From: Candidatus Lernaella stagnicola
GTDB taxonomy: Bacteria > Lernaellota > Lernaellaia > Lernaellales > Lernaellaceae
NCBI GenBank assembly: GCA_030765525.1
Contig: JAVCCK010000003.1
Coordinates: forward strand, 240,502 to 304,501
DNA: 64,000 nt
Reading direction: 5' to 3'
In this document: piece by piece, positions 9,835 to 19,457 of the stretch
Numbering within the stretch: position 1 is the first letter of the stretch
How the letters are laid out: each line of letters begins with the position of its first letter
Position numbers and translations under genes: made by a program
Notes under the pieces: model-generated
Databases searched by the model: none
Told to the model about the DNA's origin: nothing
What the model saw: the letters and a program-made list of their open reading frames with translations, nothing else

Positions 9835-11592
9835 ATGACGACCGCGTCGCGTACCGGTTCGATGCGATCGGTGTGGATTTTGTTGCTGCTTTTGCTTGCC
9901 CTGCCCGCCACCCGTCATGCCGGCAGCAACGTGATGGTGCGCTTTGCCACGACCGTGCGGATCGTCGACGCGGGCACCACGGAGTTGGGTTCCTACGCTT
10001 CCCAAACCAATGATTTGGCCACGCACGGCGGCAAGTTCTACAACGACAAAGCGCCGGGCGTATCGCTGATCAACGTGCCCGCCTACGCGCTGGTGCGGCT
10101 AATTACGGACAACTTCGATGCCGCGCGCCACGCGTGCCGCCTCCTTACCTTGACGCTGTTTACCTTGTTTACCGCGTGGTGGCTGCACCGGCGACTGCCC
10201 GCGTGGGGCGTGGAAGGCATCACCCGCGACACGGCGGCGGTGGCGTATTGCGTGAGCACGGTCGGCTGGGCGTATTTCGCCATGCTGTTCGGGCACGGTT
10301 ACGTGGCGAATTTCATCATGTTGGGCGTACTGTTTCTCGTGGATTACCGCCGCGAACCCGAATCGGTGCGCTCGCTGGTCGTGGCCGGAGTATGTTTCGG
10401 CGCGGCCATCGCCACGGAGTACCCGGTCGCGGTGCTCGGTTTGATCGCCGGGATTTACTTGCTGCTATTCGAACGCCGGGTCAGCCGCGTCGCCGTGTTC
10501 GCGGCGTTGGGCGCGGCGGCACCGTTGTTGGTGATCCTGGCGATCAATTACGCGAACTTCGGCGATCCCTTTCGACTCGGCTATTCCATCGTCAAGGACC
10601 CGCGCTATTTCGGCGCTATGAACCAGGGTTTCATGGGCATCAACCTGCCGACGCTCGGCAACTTCTTCGAGATCACGCTCTCGCCGGGCAAGGGCGTTTT
10701 CTTTTGGAGCCCGCTGTTGCTGATGGGTTTGGCGGGATTGCCGATCGCGTTCCGGCAGCGTCGCGCCGAGCAGTTTTTACTCGGCGGCATGGTCCTGGCG
10801 TACCTATTCGTCTTTTCCGGCTACTTCGAAGCCGGAGGCGGCGCCTGCCTGGCCTGTCGCCACCTGACACCGGTTTTCGGTCCGCTGATCCTGGTCGCCG
10901 CGTTGGCGGCATCCCGCAGTCCGCGCCGCGCCGATTTGTTTTTCTTGCTGGCCGCAGCCTCCAGCGTGTTGGCGCTTGTGGGTGTTTTCGCCGAGCCGCA
11001 GATGCCCGAACGCCTAGCCAATCCCCTGTGGGAATTCGCCCTCCCCTTGTGGCGGGAAGGTCTTGGGCCGGGCAATATTTTGGGCTTGCCTGACCGCGTC
11101 GCGCAGATCGCGGCGGCAGTGCTGCTGGCCACGACGTGGCTTTTCGTCGCCCAAGGTAACGGCATGTTCCGCCGGAAACGAGGCAAATGGGACATGGCGG
11201 CTCCGGCGGTCGTGTTGGCGGCGGTTTTCATTTTTCTGTTGGCGCTACCGTTTCTCCCACGTACGGAGCCGGGCTTGTATCACCAGGTGCGCGGCAACAA
11301 CTTCATGGTGCGCGAGGATTACACGCGCGCCGTCGGCGAATACGAGCAGGCCTTCGCGACGCGTCCGGACCCGTGGGTGCTTTACTATCTGGCCCGCGCG
11401 CACCTGAAGCTGGGCAACGAGCAAAAGGCCGAAGCGGTGCTGGAAAAGTTGCTGGCGATCGACCCGGAGATTTTGCGGCCCGATGCAAAAAAAGGTACCG
11501 TAGAAAGCACGGACGAAGCGACTACCAACGACGCTCCGACGCCCGCCGGAGAGGATCAGACGAATGACTCGTCGGGAGCGGTGACACCGTGA
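9835..11592 (+). CDS. GT-C-like membrane protein with C-terminal TPR segment
   Basis: 585 residues with a clear ribosome site (GGGAGG 6 nt before ATG). A signal-anchor helix is followed by a periplasmic loop containing GGKFYNDKAPG, a motif seen in actinobacterial and deltaproteobacterial dolichyl-phosphate-mannose-like transferases, then about ten membrane helices. The last ~130 residues contain a TPR-like unit (DYTRAVGEYEQAFATRPDP) and a low-complexity Thr/Asp-rich tail. Its stop overlaps the next start by 4 nt (GTGA), so translation is probably coupled. A protein-mannosyltransferase-like role is plausible; the substrate is unknown. Confidence 0.7.
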   Translation: MTTASRTGSMRSVWILLLLLLALPATRHAGSNVMVRFATTVRIVDAGTTELGSYASQTNDLATHGGKFYNDKAPGVSLINVPAYALVRLITDNFDAARHACRLLTLTLFTLFTAWWLHRRLPAWGVEGITRDTAAVAYCVSTVGWAYFAMLFGHGYVANFIMLGVLFLVDYRREPESVRSLVVAGVCFGAAIATEYPVAVLGLIAGIYLLLFERRVSRVAVFAALGAAAPLLVILAINYANFGDPFRLGYSIVKDPRYFGAMNQGFMGINLPTLGNFFEITLSPGKGVFFWSPLLLMGLAGLPIAFRQRRAEQFLLGGMVLAYLFVFSGYFEAGGGACLACRHLTPVFGPLILVAALAASRSPRRADLFFLLAAASSVLALVGVFAEPQMPERLANPLWEFALPLWREGLGPGNILGLPDRVAQIAAAVLLATTWLFVAQGNGMFRRKRGKWDMAAPAVVLAAVFIFLLALPFLPRTEPGLYHQVRGNNFMVREDYTRAVGEYEQAFATRPDPWVLYYLARAHLKLGNEQKAEAVLEKLLAIDPEILRPDAKKGTVESTDEATTNDAPTPAGEDQTNDSSGAVTP

Positions 11593-13319
11593 ATCGATTT
11601 CTATCGTTGCTTCTGCTCGGTGTGATGCTGCTGCTCGCGGCGTGGCCGCTGTTGCGCCCGTACCAAGTCGCGGGGCACAGCGCGTACGTCGACCTCTCGC
11701 GGGCCGAGGCCTTTCACCAATCGGTGTCGAACGGCGATTTCACGCCGCGTTGGGTTCCCGATTTCTACAACCGCCTGGGCAGTCCGATTTTCAATTTCTA
11801 CGCGCCGCTTACCTACTACGTGATCGAGTCCTTTCGACTATGCGGTTTCGACGGCATGTGGTCGTTGAAGCTGGCGTATCTGCTCTTTTGGGCGGCCGCG
11901 GTGTTGGGAATGTTTTTGCTGGCGGGCGAACTGATCGACTGGGACGGCGCGGCGGCCGCGGCGGCGGCTTACGGCGTGGCGCCCTATTTGCTGGTAGACA
12001 TTTACGTACGCGTCGGCATCGCGGAATTCGCCTGCTTCGCCTGGCTGCCGTGGATTCTTTGGGGCATCTGGCGAACCGTTCAGGATGTCGGGCGTTTCGG
12101 CCCGGTGGTGGCGTCCCTGGCGTACGCCGGGCTGGTATTGACGCACAACATTACGGCGATGATCGCCACGCCGTTGATTGTCGGCTTCGTGATTGTGGCG
12201 GCGCCCGATTGGCGGTGGGCGGGCCGCGGTTTCATAACGATCGGCTTGGGCATGGCCGCGTCGGCGTTTTTCTGGTTACCGGCGCTGGCCGAAATGAAGT
12301 ACGTGCAAGCGGTTGAAAGCCTGACGGGCGGTTTCTTTCATTACGAAAACCATTTTCTGACCATGCCGCAGCTTTTCATCAACAAGTGGGACTACGGCTC
12401 AAGCCGTCCCGGGACCAACGACGGCATGGGGTTTATGTTCGGCAGTGTTTTGTGGCTGGGCGTGCTCGCGGTGCCGGCACTTATCGCCCTGCGCCGCACG
12501 CGCGAAGGCCTTGAGCGGTTCCACCTGCCCCTATACTTCGCCGGGGCCGCGTTTTTGTGCCTACTGATGACGCAGGCTTTCATGAGTTGGCTGTGGTGGC
12601 TTTTGCCGCTGATTTCCTTCACGCAGTTTCCGTGGCGATTCCTGCTGCCGGCCACGTTTTTCGGCGCGTTGCCGGTCGCGGTCTTCCCCGCGCTGGTGCA
12701 TGAGCGTTACCGGCCGTGGTCGGCCTGGGCGATGGTCGCACTGATCACGATCCTCAGCATTCCGTTCTTTGCGCCACGCTACGTTTTTCACGACGTCAAA
12801 CGCAACGGCTTCGTGTTCGTTCCCGCCGAGAGCGCGGATGTCGCCGCAGCGCTGCCGAACCTGGTGCGCCCGGACAAGTTCCTCACCATCCCGACGATCC
12901 GCAAGCTGGGCGTAACCAGTACGGCCGGTCACGATTACTTGCCCGTCGGATGCACAAAGCTGCCTACCGGCGAGCCGGAGCACGCCGCGGAAGCCGGCGA
13001 CGAACAAGTCGAGATCATCGCGTCGCATTGGGGTTATCCCTACGTACTGGCGGAAGTTCAGGCCTCGGTGCAGGGTTCGGTAGTGATCAACCACTTCTTT
13101 TTTCCCGGTTGGGAAGCGAAGATCGACGGCGTTTTCGTGCCCATCTCGGTGGAGCCGGGGACCGGTCGTATGACCGTGACCGTGACGCCGGGCCGCCACG
13201 TGGTGGAACTGCAGTTCACCGACACCCTCGTGCGTATCATCGGCAAGTTGATTAGCGCGCTGGCGATGCTGCTAATCGCGGCGTGGGGCTTGTTGATCTT
13301 CCGCTTCGAGACGCTATGA
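11589..13319 (+). CDS. PTPS-related multi-pass membrane protein (PF10131-like)
   Basis: 576 residues starting at GTG. NRLGSPIFNFYAPLTYYV near residue 62 is typical of the membrane family named 6-pyruvoyl-tetrahydropterin-synthase-related, a GT-C-like family unrelated to the pterin enzyme in function. About ten helices precede a C-terminal periplasmic beta domain with FFPGWEAKIDG, also seen in YfhO-like glycosyltransferases, and a final helix. It overlaps both neighbours by 4 nt, so the three plus-strand genes form one tight operon. Probably involved in polymer glycosylation or export at the outer face of the inner membrane; this is inference from family. Confidence 0.7.
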   Translation: MNRFLSLLLLGVMLLLAAWPLLRPYQVAGHSAYVDLSRAEAFHQSVSNGDFTPRWVPDFYNRLGSPIFNFYAPLTYYVIESFRLCGFDGMWSLKLAYLLFWAAAVLGMFLLAGELIDWDGAAAAAAAYGVAPYLLVDIYVRVGIAEFACFAWLPWILWGIWRTVQDVGRFGPVVASLAYAGLVLTHNITAMIATPLIVGFVIVAAPDWRWAGRGFITIGLGMAASAFFWLPALAEMKYVQAVESLTGGFFHYENHFLTMPQLFINKWDYGSSRPGTNDGMGFMFGSVLWLGVLAVPALIALRRTREGLERFHLPLYFAGAAFLCLLMTQAFMSWLWWLLPLISFTQFPWRFLLPATFFGALPVAVFPALVHERYRPWSAWAMVALITILSIPFFAPRYVFHDVKRNGFVFVPAESADVAAALPNLVRPDKFLTIPTIRKLGVTSTAGHDYLPVGCTKLPTGEPEHAAEAGDEQVEIIASHWGYPYVLAEVQASVQGSVVINHFFFPGWEAKIDGVFVPISVEPGTGRMTVTVTPGRHVVELQFTDTLVRIIGKLISALAMLLIAAWGLLIFRFETL

Positions 13320-15268
13320 GGACCCGTCGGATTCCCGAAGCCATCGCCTTTTTCGCACCGCTGGGGCTCTACCTGGCGACGCTGGCGCCTACGATTCACC
13401 TGGGCGACTCGGGAGAATTAACCGTCGCGGGCGCGTTGTTGGGCGTGGCGCACGTACCCGGTTACCCCCTGCTGACGCAACTGACCCACTTGGCTGCGCA
13501 ACTCCCACTCGGCCACATTGCCTGGCGGGCCAATTTCATGTCGGCGCTTTTCGGGGCGCTGGCGGTATGGGCGACCTACCGCTTGTTGCTGGAAATCACC
13601 GGACGGCGTTGGGCGTCCCTCGCGGCGGCGCTGACCTTGGCGACGACCTACACGTTGTGGGAACAGTCGCTGAAGATTCGCGCCTATCCGTTGAACACGT
13701 TTTTCGCCGCCGCGGTGATCTACCTCACGCTGCGATGGCGGGCGACAGCGGATAAGCGTTTCCTGTTTACCGCCTTTGCCTTGTGCGGCGTGGGCTTGGG
13801 CAACCATGAAATCCTCTTGGTGGTCGTCGCGGTGCCCGGCGTGTTGATGCTTGCCCACCGCAGGCAACTACGTCTCGTCGATTGGTTGCTGTGTGGCGTG
13901 CTGGCGACCGTCGGCGTGACCCTCTACTTGTACCTGCCGTTGCGGGCAGCCGCCAATCCGGCCCTCAATTGGGGCGACCCGAGCACGCTGTCTCGATTTC
14001 TGGACGCCCTGCTGCAACGGCAGTACTCGCACAAGATGCTCAATGCCGACTGGGCCGCCAAGGGCGAAATGCTGTTGGTCATCGCGCGGAGTTTCACCGA
14101 CGAACTCGGTCTGGTCGCTTTCGCCCTGGGCGCGGGCGGTCTCATTGCGTTGGGTCGCCGGGACCGAGCACTGACGGCCGGGTTGCTACTGCTTGTCGCG
14201 GGAAACATCGCCCTGCGCATCAACTATATCGGCGAAGACGAGATGTTCCAGGTGCGCCGGTATTTGATCAGCACGTACTTGGTGATCGTCATCGGCCTGG
14301 CCTATACGCTGGCTTGGCTGGAGCGGCGCGTCTCCGAATCGCCCCGCCGACCTTGGTTGCGGGCGGCCTTCGGCGCGCTGCTGGTGTTGATCGTCGCCTG
14401 GCCGTTGCTGCATCACCTGCGGGCCAACCAACAACAGGGAAACTGGGTGGCGTACGAGGCCTGGCAAAACACGCTGGCCCATCCCGAGCCGGAATACGGC
14501 CTGTTCGTCGGCGGCGACAACAATGTGTTTCCCTTGTGGTACCTGCAAATGGCCGAGCGGCGGCGGCCGACGGTATCGATCTTGCCGCGCGGTGGCTTTC
14601 GCGCCGACTGGATGATCGAGATGATGGCGCTTCAACTACCCGCCGACGTGGTGCGTAGCCGTCCCGAATTCTCCGGCGCGGCGTACGAGGATCCACTGTT
14701 TCTGTCGACGGTGAGCAATCTGCTTGAGTATCGCGAATTCCCCTTCGCGATGGTCTTCGATAACCTGCAAGCGCCGGCCGACAATTTGGCCCTTAGCGAG
14801 ATGAGCAAGCGCGCGGCGCCCTTCCACGCCGGGGCGTTGACGTGGTGGGCGAATCCGTCCTCGGCAGACCGACAGCGCGTTTGGCGGTTCTATCAGACGG
14901 CGGCGATTACTGATCCCGATCTGCCGCGCGACCATCACACGCAGACTGTCGCGACCGACTACGGCGCGTATTTCGACCGGCTGGCCCGCGATTTGGAAGG
15001 GGCCGGCGACGCACGCAAAGCTGTCGAGGCCTACGCGCGAGCGCTGGCTGCCGATCCGCAAAACGACGCCTCGATGGCCAATTTGGGAAACCTGTACGCG
15101 CGGTTGGGCGAGTGGCCCAGCGCGGTCTTCTGGTACGAGCGGGCGTTGGAGATTGCGCCGGAACAATGGCAGCACCATCACAACCTGGCCATCATTTTCG
15201 AGGCGATGGGCGAAACCGAAAAAGCCGCGGCGGCGCGGACGCGCGCCGGGCAACTGCAATCGCTGTAG
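13316..15268 (+). CDS. DUF2723 family membrane protein with TPR tail
   Basis: 650 residues from the ATG at 13316, which overlaps the preceding stop as ATGA. The N-terminus HLGDSGELTVAGALLGVAHV and the HVPGYPLL motif match DUF2723 (PF11028), distant relatives of protein O-mannosyltransferases. About ten helices are followed by a soluble region and two TPR units near the C-terminus (DARKAVEAYARALAADPQND, then WPSAVFWYERALEIAPEQ). Together with the preceding genes it suggests a periplasmic protein or polymer glycosylation machine with TPR docking surfaces. Its stop lies 3 nt from the convergent stop of the TonB receptor gene. Confidence 0.78.
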   Translation: MRTRRIPEAIAFFAPLGLYLATLAPTIHLGDSGELTVAGALLGVAHVPGYPLLTQLTHLAAQLPLGHIAWRANFMSALFGALAVWATYRLLLEITGRRWASLAAALTLATTYTLWEQSLKIRAYPLNTFFAAAVIYLTLRWRATADKRFLFTAFALCGVGLGNHEILLVVVAVPGVLMLAHRRQLRLVDWLLCGVLATVGVTLYLYLPLRAAANPALNWGDPSTLSRFLDALLQRQYSHKMLNADWAAKGEMLLVIARSFTDELGLVAFALGAGGLIALGRRDRALTAGLLLLVAGNIALRINYIGEDEMFQVRRYLISTYLVIVIGLAYTLAWLERRVSESPRRPWLRAAFGALLVLIVAWPLLHHLRANQQQGNWVAYEAWQNTLAHPEPEYGLFVGGDNNVFPLWYLQMAERRRPTVSILPRGGFRADWMIEMMALQLPADVVRSRPEFSGAAYEDPLFLSTVSNLLEYREFPFAMVFDNLQAPADNLALSEMSKRAAPFHAGALTWWANPSSADRQRVWRFYQTAAITDPDLPRDHHTQTVATDYGAYFDRLARDLEGAGDARKAVEAYARALAADPQNDASMANLGNLYARLGEWPSAVFWYERALEIAPEQWQHHHNLAIIFEAMGETEKAAAARTRAGQLQSL

Positions 15269-15271
15269 CGC

Positions 15272-17584
15272 CTACAGGAACTCCGCCTTCACCCCGGCGA
15301 AGGGGATGACGGGCAACTGGTAGATCGGCACGCGCTTGGGCTTGTCGAGCCCCTCTTCGGCCTCGTAATAGTACCCCCACAAATTCCGTTGGTTGTACAC
15401 GTTGTAGACTTCGCTGAAGACCGTCAGGTCGACGCGCGGGTGCACGTGCCAGGTTCGTTCCACGCGCATGTCGAGACGGTGGTAGAGCGGAAAACGCGCC
15501 TCGTTGAGCGCGCCGTTTTGCGCCTGCCAGTAGCGAAAGAAGGTGCCCGGAAAAGTCTCGACCCAATCGTTGACCGGCGTGTAGGGCCGCCCGGAGGCGA
15601 GGCGGAACGTCGAGGAGAAGACCCAGTCGGTCAGGGGCCTGAAATTGGCGACCAGGTTCAAGGTGTGCCGCTGGTCTTGCTGCGGGTAATAGCTGCCGTA
15701 TTCGCCGCGGCCGTCGTTGTAACGCACTTCGCCAAGGGTGTAGGCCAGCCACCCGTCCCACCAACCGCCAAGCTTCTTCTGAAAGAATACTTCGACCCCT
15801 AAGGCGCGTCCCGAGCCCGAATTGAAGTAGTTGATAGTGGGCAATCGTCCTTCCAGCAGGAATTGCGACTGCTGCAGGCCGCCCTCGTCGGAGCCGCCGA
15901 TCTCCATGAAAATCAGGTCGTCGAGTTCCTTGTAGTAGCTCTCGACGCGCAAGACCATCTGCCCGCCCAATCCCTGCTCTAGACCGACAACGTAGTGCGT
16001 GGATTTCTGCGAGCGCAGGTTGGGATTGCCGATGTCCGTGTCCGTAATGAAACTGCTGTACGGAGGCAGGTAATAGATGCCCCAGGCGGTTTTCAACACG
16101 GTCTGTCGCGCCAGGTTGACGGCCAGCGCCGCGCGGGGGCTGACCACCCACCCGTTCTGCGTGGCCATGTAATGGTCGACCCGTACGCCGATGTTGGTGC
16201 GCAGCCGTTGGGGGACAACCTCGGTCTCGTGCTGGACGTACCCCCCCCAAAGCTGTTTGGGATCCTGGTCGCCGAATTCGATCGTGAATTGCTCTTGCTC
16301 GTTGGCGAAGCGGGCGCCGGGAACGAACTGGCTGAGGGGAAAACGCGCGCCGATGTCCAGGTCGACCCGCCCGTACACGGCCCCACTCTTGAACACGTTG
16401 CGCCCGAGGTCGAACTGAACTTCGTTGTTGACGTACATGCCGTTGATTTGGGCGCGGCCGAAAAAGGTGTCGGTGTCGCTGGTCAGGTTGCCGTCGGCGG
16501 TGACGATCTGGTAGCTGAGCGAGGTTTTGTATAGAAACCATGAGGTCGGCAAAAAGTTGTAGGAGAGCCCGTACATCTGCGTGATCTGGTTGTAGTACCC
16601 CTCGCCTTCGTCGATCGTGCTCGGGTTTTCCTCCAACGCCGCCTCCGCGCCGTCTTCGCTGCGGATCAGCAGCGCCACAAATCGATGCTTGTCGTTCGGG
16701 TAGAACGAGCCGCGCAGCATGACGTCGGAGAACACGGGAATGGGCACGTCGGTCCAGTCTAGAGCGCGCAGCATGTAGTCGTAATAGCTGCGGCGCGCGT
16801 TGATGATCCACGTCATCTTGTCGCCGGCCGGTCCCGAGACGAGCGCGGAGGCCGACAGTAACGACACGTCTGCAACGGCGTCGACGTGATCGCGGTTGCC
16901 GTCGCGGTAAGTGACATCGAGCACGCTGCCGGTCGCAAAGGGGTACTGGGCCGGAAAGCCGGCGGCGTAAAACGTAAAGCGCTCGACTAGGTCGGTGTCG
17001 ATAATCGAAAGGCCGATGCCGAAATGGTAGGGATTGGATAGAAGTTGGCCATCGATGACGATCAGGTTTTCGTAGTTTTCCGAACCCCGCACGTACATGT
17101 CGCTCGTGAAATCGGTGCTCGCCACAATTCCCGGCAACTGCTGAATCGCTTTGGTAATGTCCTCGAATGCGCCGGCGTTGTCTTCGATTTCCTCCCGCTC
17201 GAAAGTGTGGGCGCTGGTTTGCGGCGACTGGTCGATGGGCGCCTTGTCGGTAACAACGATTTCCTTTTCCTCGAACTCCACGCCGAAGGAAAGCTCGGCG
17301 TCGGCAACCACTGCGCCGTCGCCCGGCACGGTGACGCGTCGGCGCGTCTTCTCGTAGCCCTCGGTAAAGAATTCGAGCGTGTAGGAGCCCGCCGGGAGGT
17401 TATCGAAGACATACGAACCGTCTTCGCCGGAATAGGCCGTGCGCTTGGTTTCACGCACGGTGATCTGGCACCCGAACACGACGGTGCCGTCTTGGTCGGT
17501 GACGACGCCACGCAACGTGCCGGCCCACCCGAGCGCGGGCCACAATGCAAGCAGAATGACGAGCCAAAAAACGCCGCGGCGCAC
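15272..17584 (-). CDS. TonB-dependent outer-membrane receptor with regulatory-like N-terminal domain
   Basis: 770 residues, starting at GTG with GGAGGG upstream. A signal peptide (VILLALWPALGWAG) is followed by a carboxypeptidase-regulatory-like beta domain (about 24-100, TLRGVVTDQDGTVVFGCQIT), a plug domain (about 110-230, with YVRGSENYENLIVIDGQLLS) and a barrel rich in aromatic beta strands to the C-terminus AGVKAEFL. The family imports siderophores, B12, sugars or peptides using TonB energy; no TonB or ExbBD gene is in the window. It follows a small lipoprotein-like gene (39-nt gap) and a FadL-type porin. B12 uptake would suit the many B12-type enzymes here, but nothing in the sequence identifies the ligand. 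Confidence 0.9.
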   Translation of the reverse strand: MRRGVFWLVILLALWPALGWAGTLRGVVTDQDGTVVFGCQITVRETKRTAYSGEDGSYVFDNLPAGSYTLEFFTEGYEKTRRRVTVPGDGAVVADAELSFGVEFEEKEIVVTDKAPIDQSPQTSAHTFEREEIEDNAGAFEDITKAIQQLPGIVASTDFTSDMYVRGSENYENLIVIDGQLLSNPYHFGIGLSIIDTDLVERFTFYAAGFPAQYPFATGSVLDVTYRDGNRDHVDAVADVSLLSASALVSGPAGDKMTWIINARRSYYDYMLRALDWTDVPIPVFSDVMLRGSFYPNDKHRFVALLIRSEDGAEAALEENPSTIDEGEGYYNQITQMYGLSYNFLPTSWFLYKTSLSYQIVTADGNLTSDTDTFFGRAQINGMYVNNEVQFDLGRNVFKSGAVYGRVDLDIGARFPLSQFVPGARFANEQEQFTIEFGDQDPKQLWGGYVQHETEVVPQRLRTNIGVRVDHYMATQNGWVVSPRAALAVNLARQTVLKTAWGIYYLPPYSSFITDTDIGNPNLRSQKSTHYVVGLEQGLGGQMVLRVESYYKELDDLIFMEIGGSDEGGLQQSQFLLEGRLPTINYFNSGSGRALGVEVFFQKKLGGWWDGWLAYTLGEVRYNDGRGEYGSYYPQQDQRHTLNLVANFRPLTDWVFSSTFRLASGRPYTPVNDWVETFPGTFFRYWQAQNGALNEARFPLYHRLDMRVERTWHVHPRVDLTVFSEVYNVYNQRNLWGYYYEAEEGLDKPKRVPIYQLPVIPFAGVKAEFL

Positions 17585-17623
17585 GTGCGCCCTCCGGTAG
17601 TTAGATGGCGGCCGGACCTTTCG

Positions 17624-18001
17624 TCAATTGCCGTTGCGCCGACGCCAAAATACGGCGGCGAACAGGGGGATCAAGAGCAGCGAAAGATCGCCGACGGTTT
17701 TCTTTTGCGGTTGCCGTTGAGGTTTGGGTAGGACTTCCCATTGCCGCAGCGGTGCGGACGGATCGGGGTTTTTTTGCGGCGCAGCTTCCAGACCGGTAGC
17801 GGGCGGCAGCAGGGCCTGTTGATCCTCACCGCAGGCGTCGGCGGGGTCGCCCTCGGCGTCTTGAATCGGTTCGCCGTCGCCGATCGGCGGTTGTGGATCG
17901 GCAGAGGGAACCTCGACGAACTCGGGCTTGTCGCCGGTGCCGCAGGCGAGTCCCAGGGCGAGAGCCACGGCGAAGGCAAACAAGAGGTAACGCGTGCGCA
18001 T
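17624..18001 (-). CDS. Small lipoprotein-like protein with C-terminal membrane anchor
   Basis: 125 residues, with AAGGAG 5 nt before ATG. It begins with a signal peptide carrying a lipobox-like end (LALGLACGTG), continues as a Pro/Asp-rich low-complexity segment with few hydrophobic residues, and ends with a hydrophobic stretch (LSLLLIPLFAAVFW) followed by RRRNGN. An N-terminal lipid anchor plus a C-terminal helix with an Arg cluster resembles the layout of C-terminal sorting tags such as MYXO-CTERM, although no canonical tag motif is seen. It lies 12 nt after the FadL-like gene and 39 nt before the TonB receptor, so a role beside these outer-membrane proteins is possible. Function unknown. 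Confidence 0.75.
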   Translation of the reverse strand: MRTRYLLFAFAVALALGLACGTGDKPEFVEVPSADPQPPIGDGEPIQDAEGDPADACGEDQQALLPPATGLEAAPQKNPDPSAPLRQWEVLPKPQRQPQKKTVGDLSLLLIPLFAAVFWRRRNGN

Positions 18002-18013
18002 AATCGCTCCTTA

Positions 18014-19372
18014 TCAGTACTCAACCCCGAAGGTCGCCGCGAAGGAATGAATTTGGCCGCCGTAGTCGATGGGGCCGAAGACGTCTTCGCGGTCGTTGTC
18101 GAGGTGGCTGTCCATTAAATAGTGGAGTTGATAGACCAGATCAAACCGCACGGGCAGCAAAAAGATACCCATCGGGTCGTTGAATAGGAAACCCGCGCCC
18201 GTCGCGGCCACGTGCTTGTCGGGATCGAGAATATTCATGTAGCCGTTCATGCTCTGCGTCGGCGAGGGTTCGTAGTAGTAGCCGGCGCGGGCCGTGATGC
18301 CGAAAACCCATTCCCAATCGATATCGAAAGCGTGTTGAAACCCGAGGCGCGCATGGTAGGTGTCCAGGAAGGGCGGAGACGGCTTGTTCTCGGCACCGGT
18401 CAACCAGGCCGACCAATTGCGCCAGATGCCGTCGGCGGTAACGGTAACGGCGTCGGTGGGTTTCCAGGCGAAACCCAAGGTGGCGCTCATGGGGGAAAAG
18501 CCGGTTAGCTGATGCATGTCGACCGTGGTTTTCGGCACTTCGATTTGCTCGCCGGTTTCGCTGAGCGTAATGCGTACGACGTTGGTGAACTCGCCGCTGC
18601 CGTCCAAAGTAGTGACCTCGTCGTGCCAGGCCATTCCCACGCGCACGCCGTCGCTACGGCCGTGGGCGGGGATCAGGAACATCGCGCCGAGCACCGGTTC
18701 GACCTTACTGTAGGAAGCGGTCGCCATGCCCTGCCGCGTTTCCCAACGAATGACGGGCATCTCGATATCCGAGTGCGCAATGACGTCGGAATGGGTGTCG
18801 GATGGGGCGACGTTGATGCTGGCGCCGAAGCTGGCCCAGTCGAAAACCTTGATCGCGAAGCCCGCATAGAGGCTGAGAATGCTCACGGGCCGGTCGCGAT
18901 ACCGAAAGAAGTAGGGCGTGTTGGGATCGGCAAAGAGCGTAAAGGATTTGAAGTAGGCCGAGATCGCCAGCGCCAATCCGGCCGAAAAACGATCGGACAC
19001 GTTCTTGTTGATGGCGTCGGAAAAATCGAAATCGGTGCTCAGCCCCACGAGTAGGAAGTCGGCCGGGAAACCGCCGCTGAGGTCGCGGCCGGGGTCCGGC
19101 GTCAGGTTCATATAGAGATCGGGGTACACGCCCTTGTACCCTATGTCGAAATGGTTGCCGCGAATATAGGAGAAGCCCGCCGGGTTGTAGAACGCTGCCG
19201 AGTAGTCGTCGGCCAGGGCGGTGAAGGCGTTGCCCATTGCCGCGTCGCGCGGGCCGACGCCGTGCTCGTCGAACATCTGGTTGCCACCGGCGAGACATGG
19301 CGGTGTCGCTCCGGGCATTAACCAAGTTCCAATCACTATGATGACTAGAGCAAGCCAACAACTGTTTCGCAT
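18014..19372 (-). CDS. FadL/OmpP1-type outer-membrane transport protein
   Basis: 452 residues from the ATG at 19372 (AAGGCGACC upstream); an upstream in-frame extension to 19414 lacks a signal. After the signal peptide the mature N-terminus contains AMGNAFTALADDYSAAFYNP, the hallmark of the FadL hatch region, and the remainder alternates beta strands through a C-terminal AATFGVEY. The family moves long-chain fatty acids or aromatic hydrophobic compounds across the outer membrane. The fatty-acid gene block at 25-33 kb makes a lipid substrate plausible. It is the first gene of a minus-strand set with the small lipoprotein and the TonB receptor. Confidence 0.88.
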   Translation of the reverse strand: MRNSCWLALVIIVIGTWLMPGATPPCLAGGNQMFDEHGVGPRDAAMGNAFTALADDYSAAFYNPAGFSYIRGNHFDIGYKGVYPDLYMNLTPDPGRDLSGGFPADFLLVGLSTDFDFSDAINKNVSDRFSAGLALAISAYFKSFTLFADPNTPYFFRYRDRPVSILSLYAGFAIKVFDWASFGASINVAPSDTHSDVIAHSDIEMPVIRWETRQGMATASYSKVEPVLGAMFLIPAHGRSDGVRVGMAWHDEVTTLDGSGEFTNVVRITLSETGEQIEVPKTTVDMHQLTGFSPMSATLGFAWKPTDAVTVTADGIWRNWSAWLTGAENKPSPPFLDTYHARLGFQHAFDIDWEWVFGITARAGYYYEPSPTQSMNGYMNILDPDKHVAATGAGFLFNDPMGIFLLPVRFDLVYQLHYLMDSHLDNDREDVFGPIDYGGQIHSFAATFGVEY

Positions 19373-19457
19373 GGTCGCCTTATTCCGCCGCACGACGGGC
19401 GGTTCACTTATCATCGGAACCTTTTAGCCTATTTCATCGGGAAGGCACAAGAACAGG

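Noticed and set aside
15192..16811. A 539-codon minus-strand open frame overlapping the TonB receptor
   Set aside because: Another frame of the receptor gene: Arg/Ala-rich, low-complexity composition and no recognisable domain.
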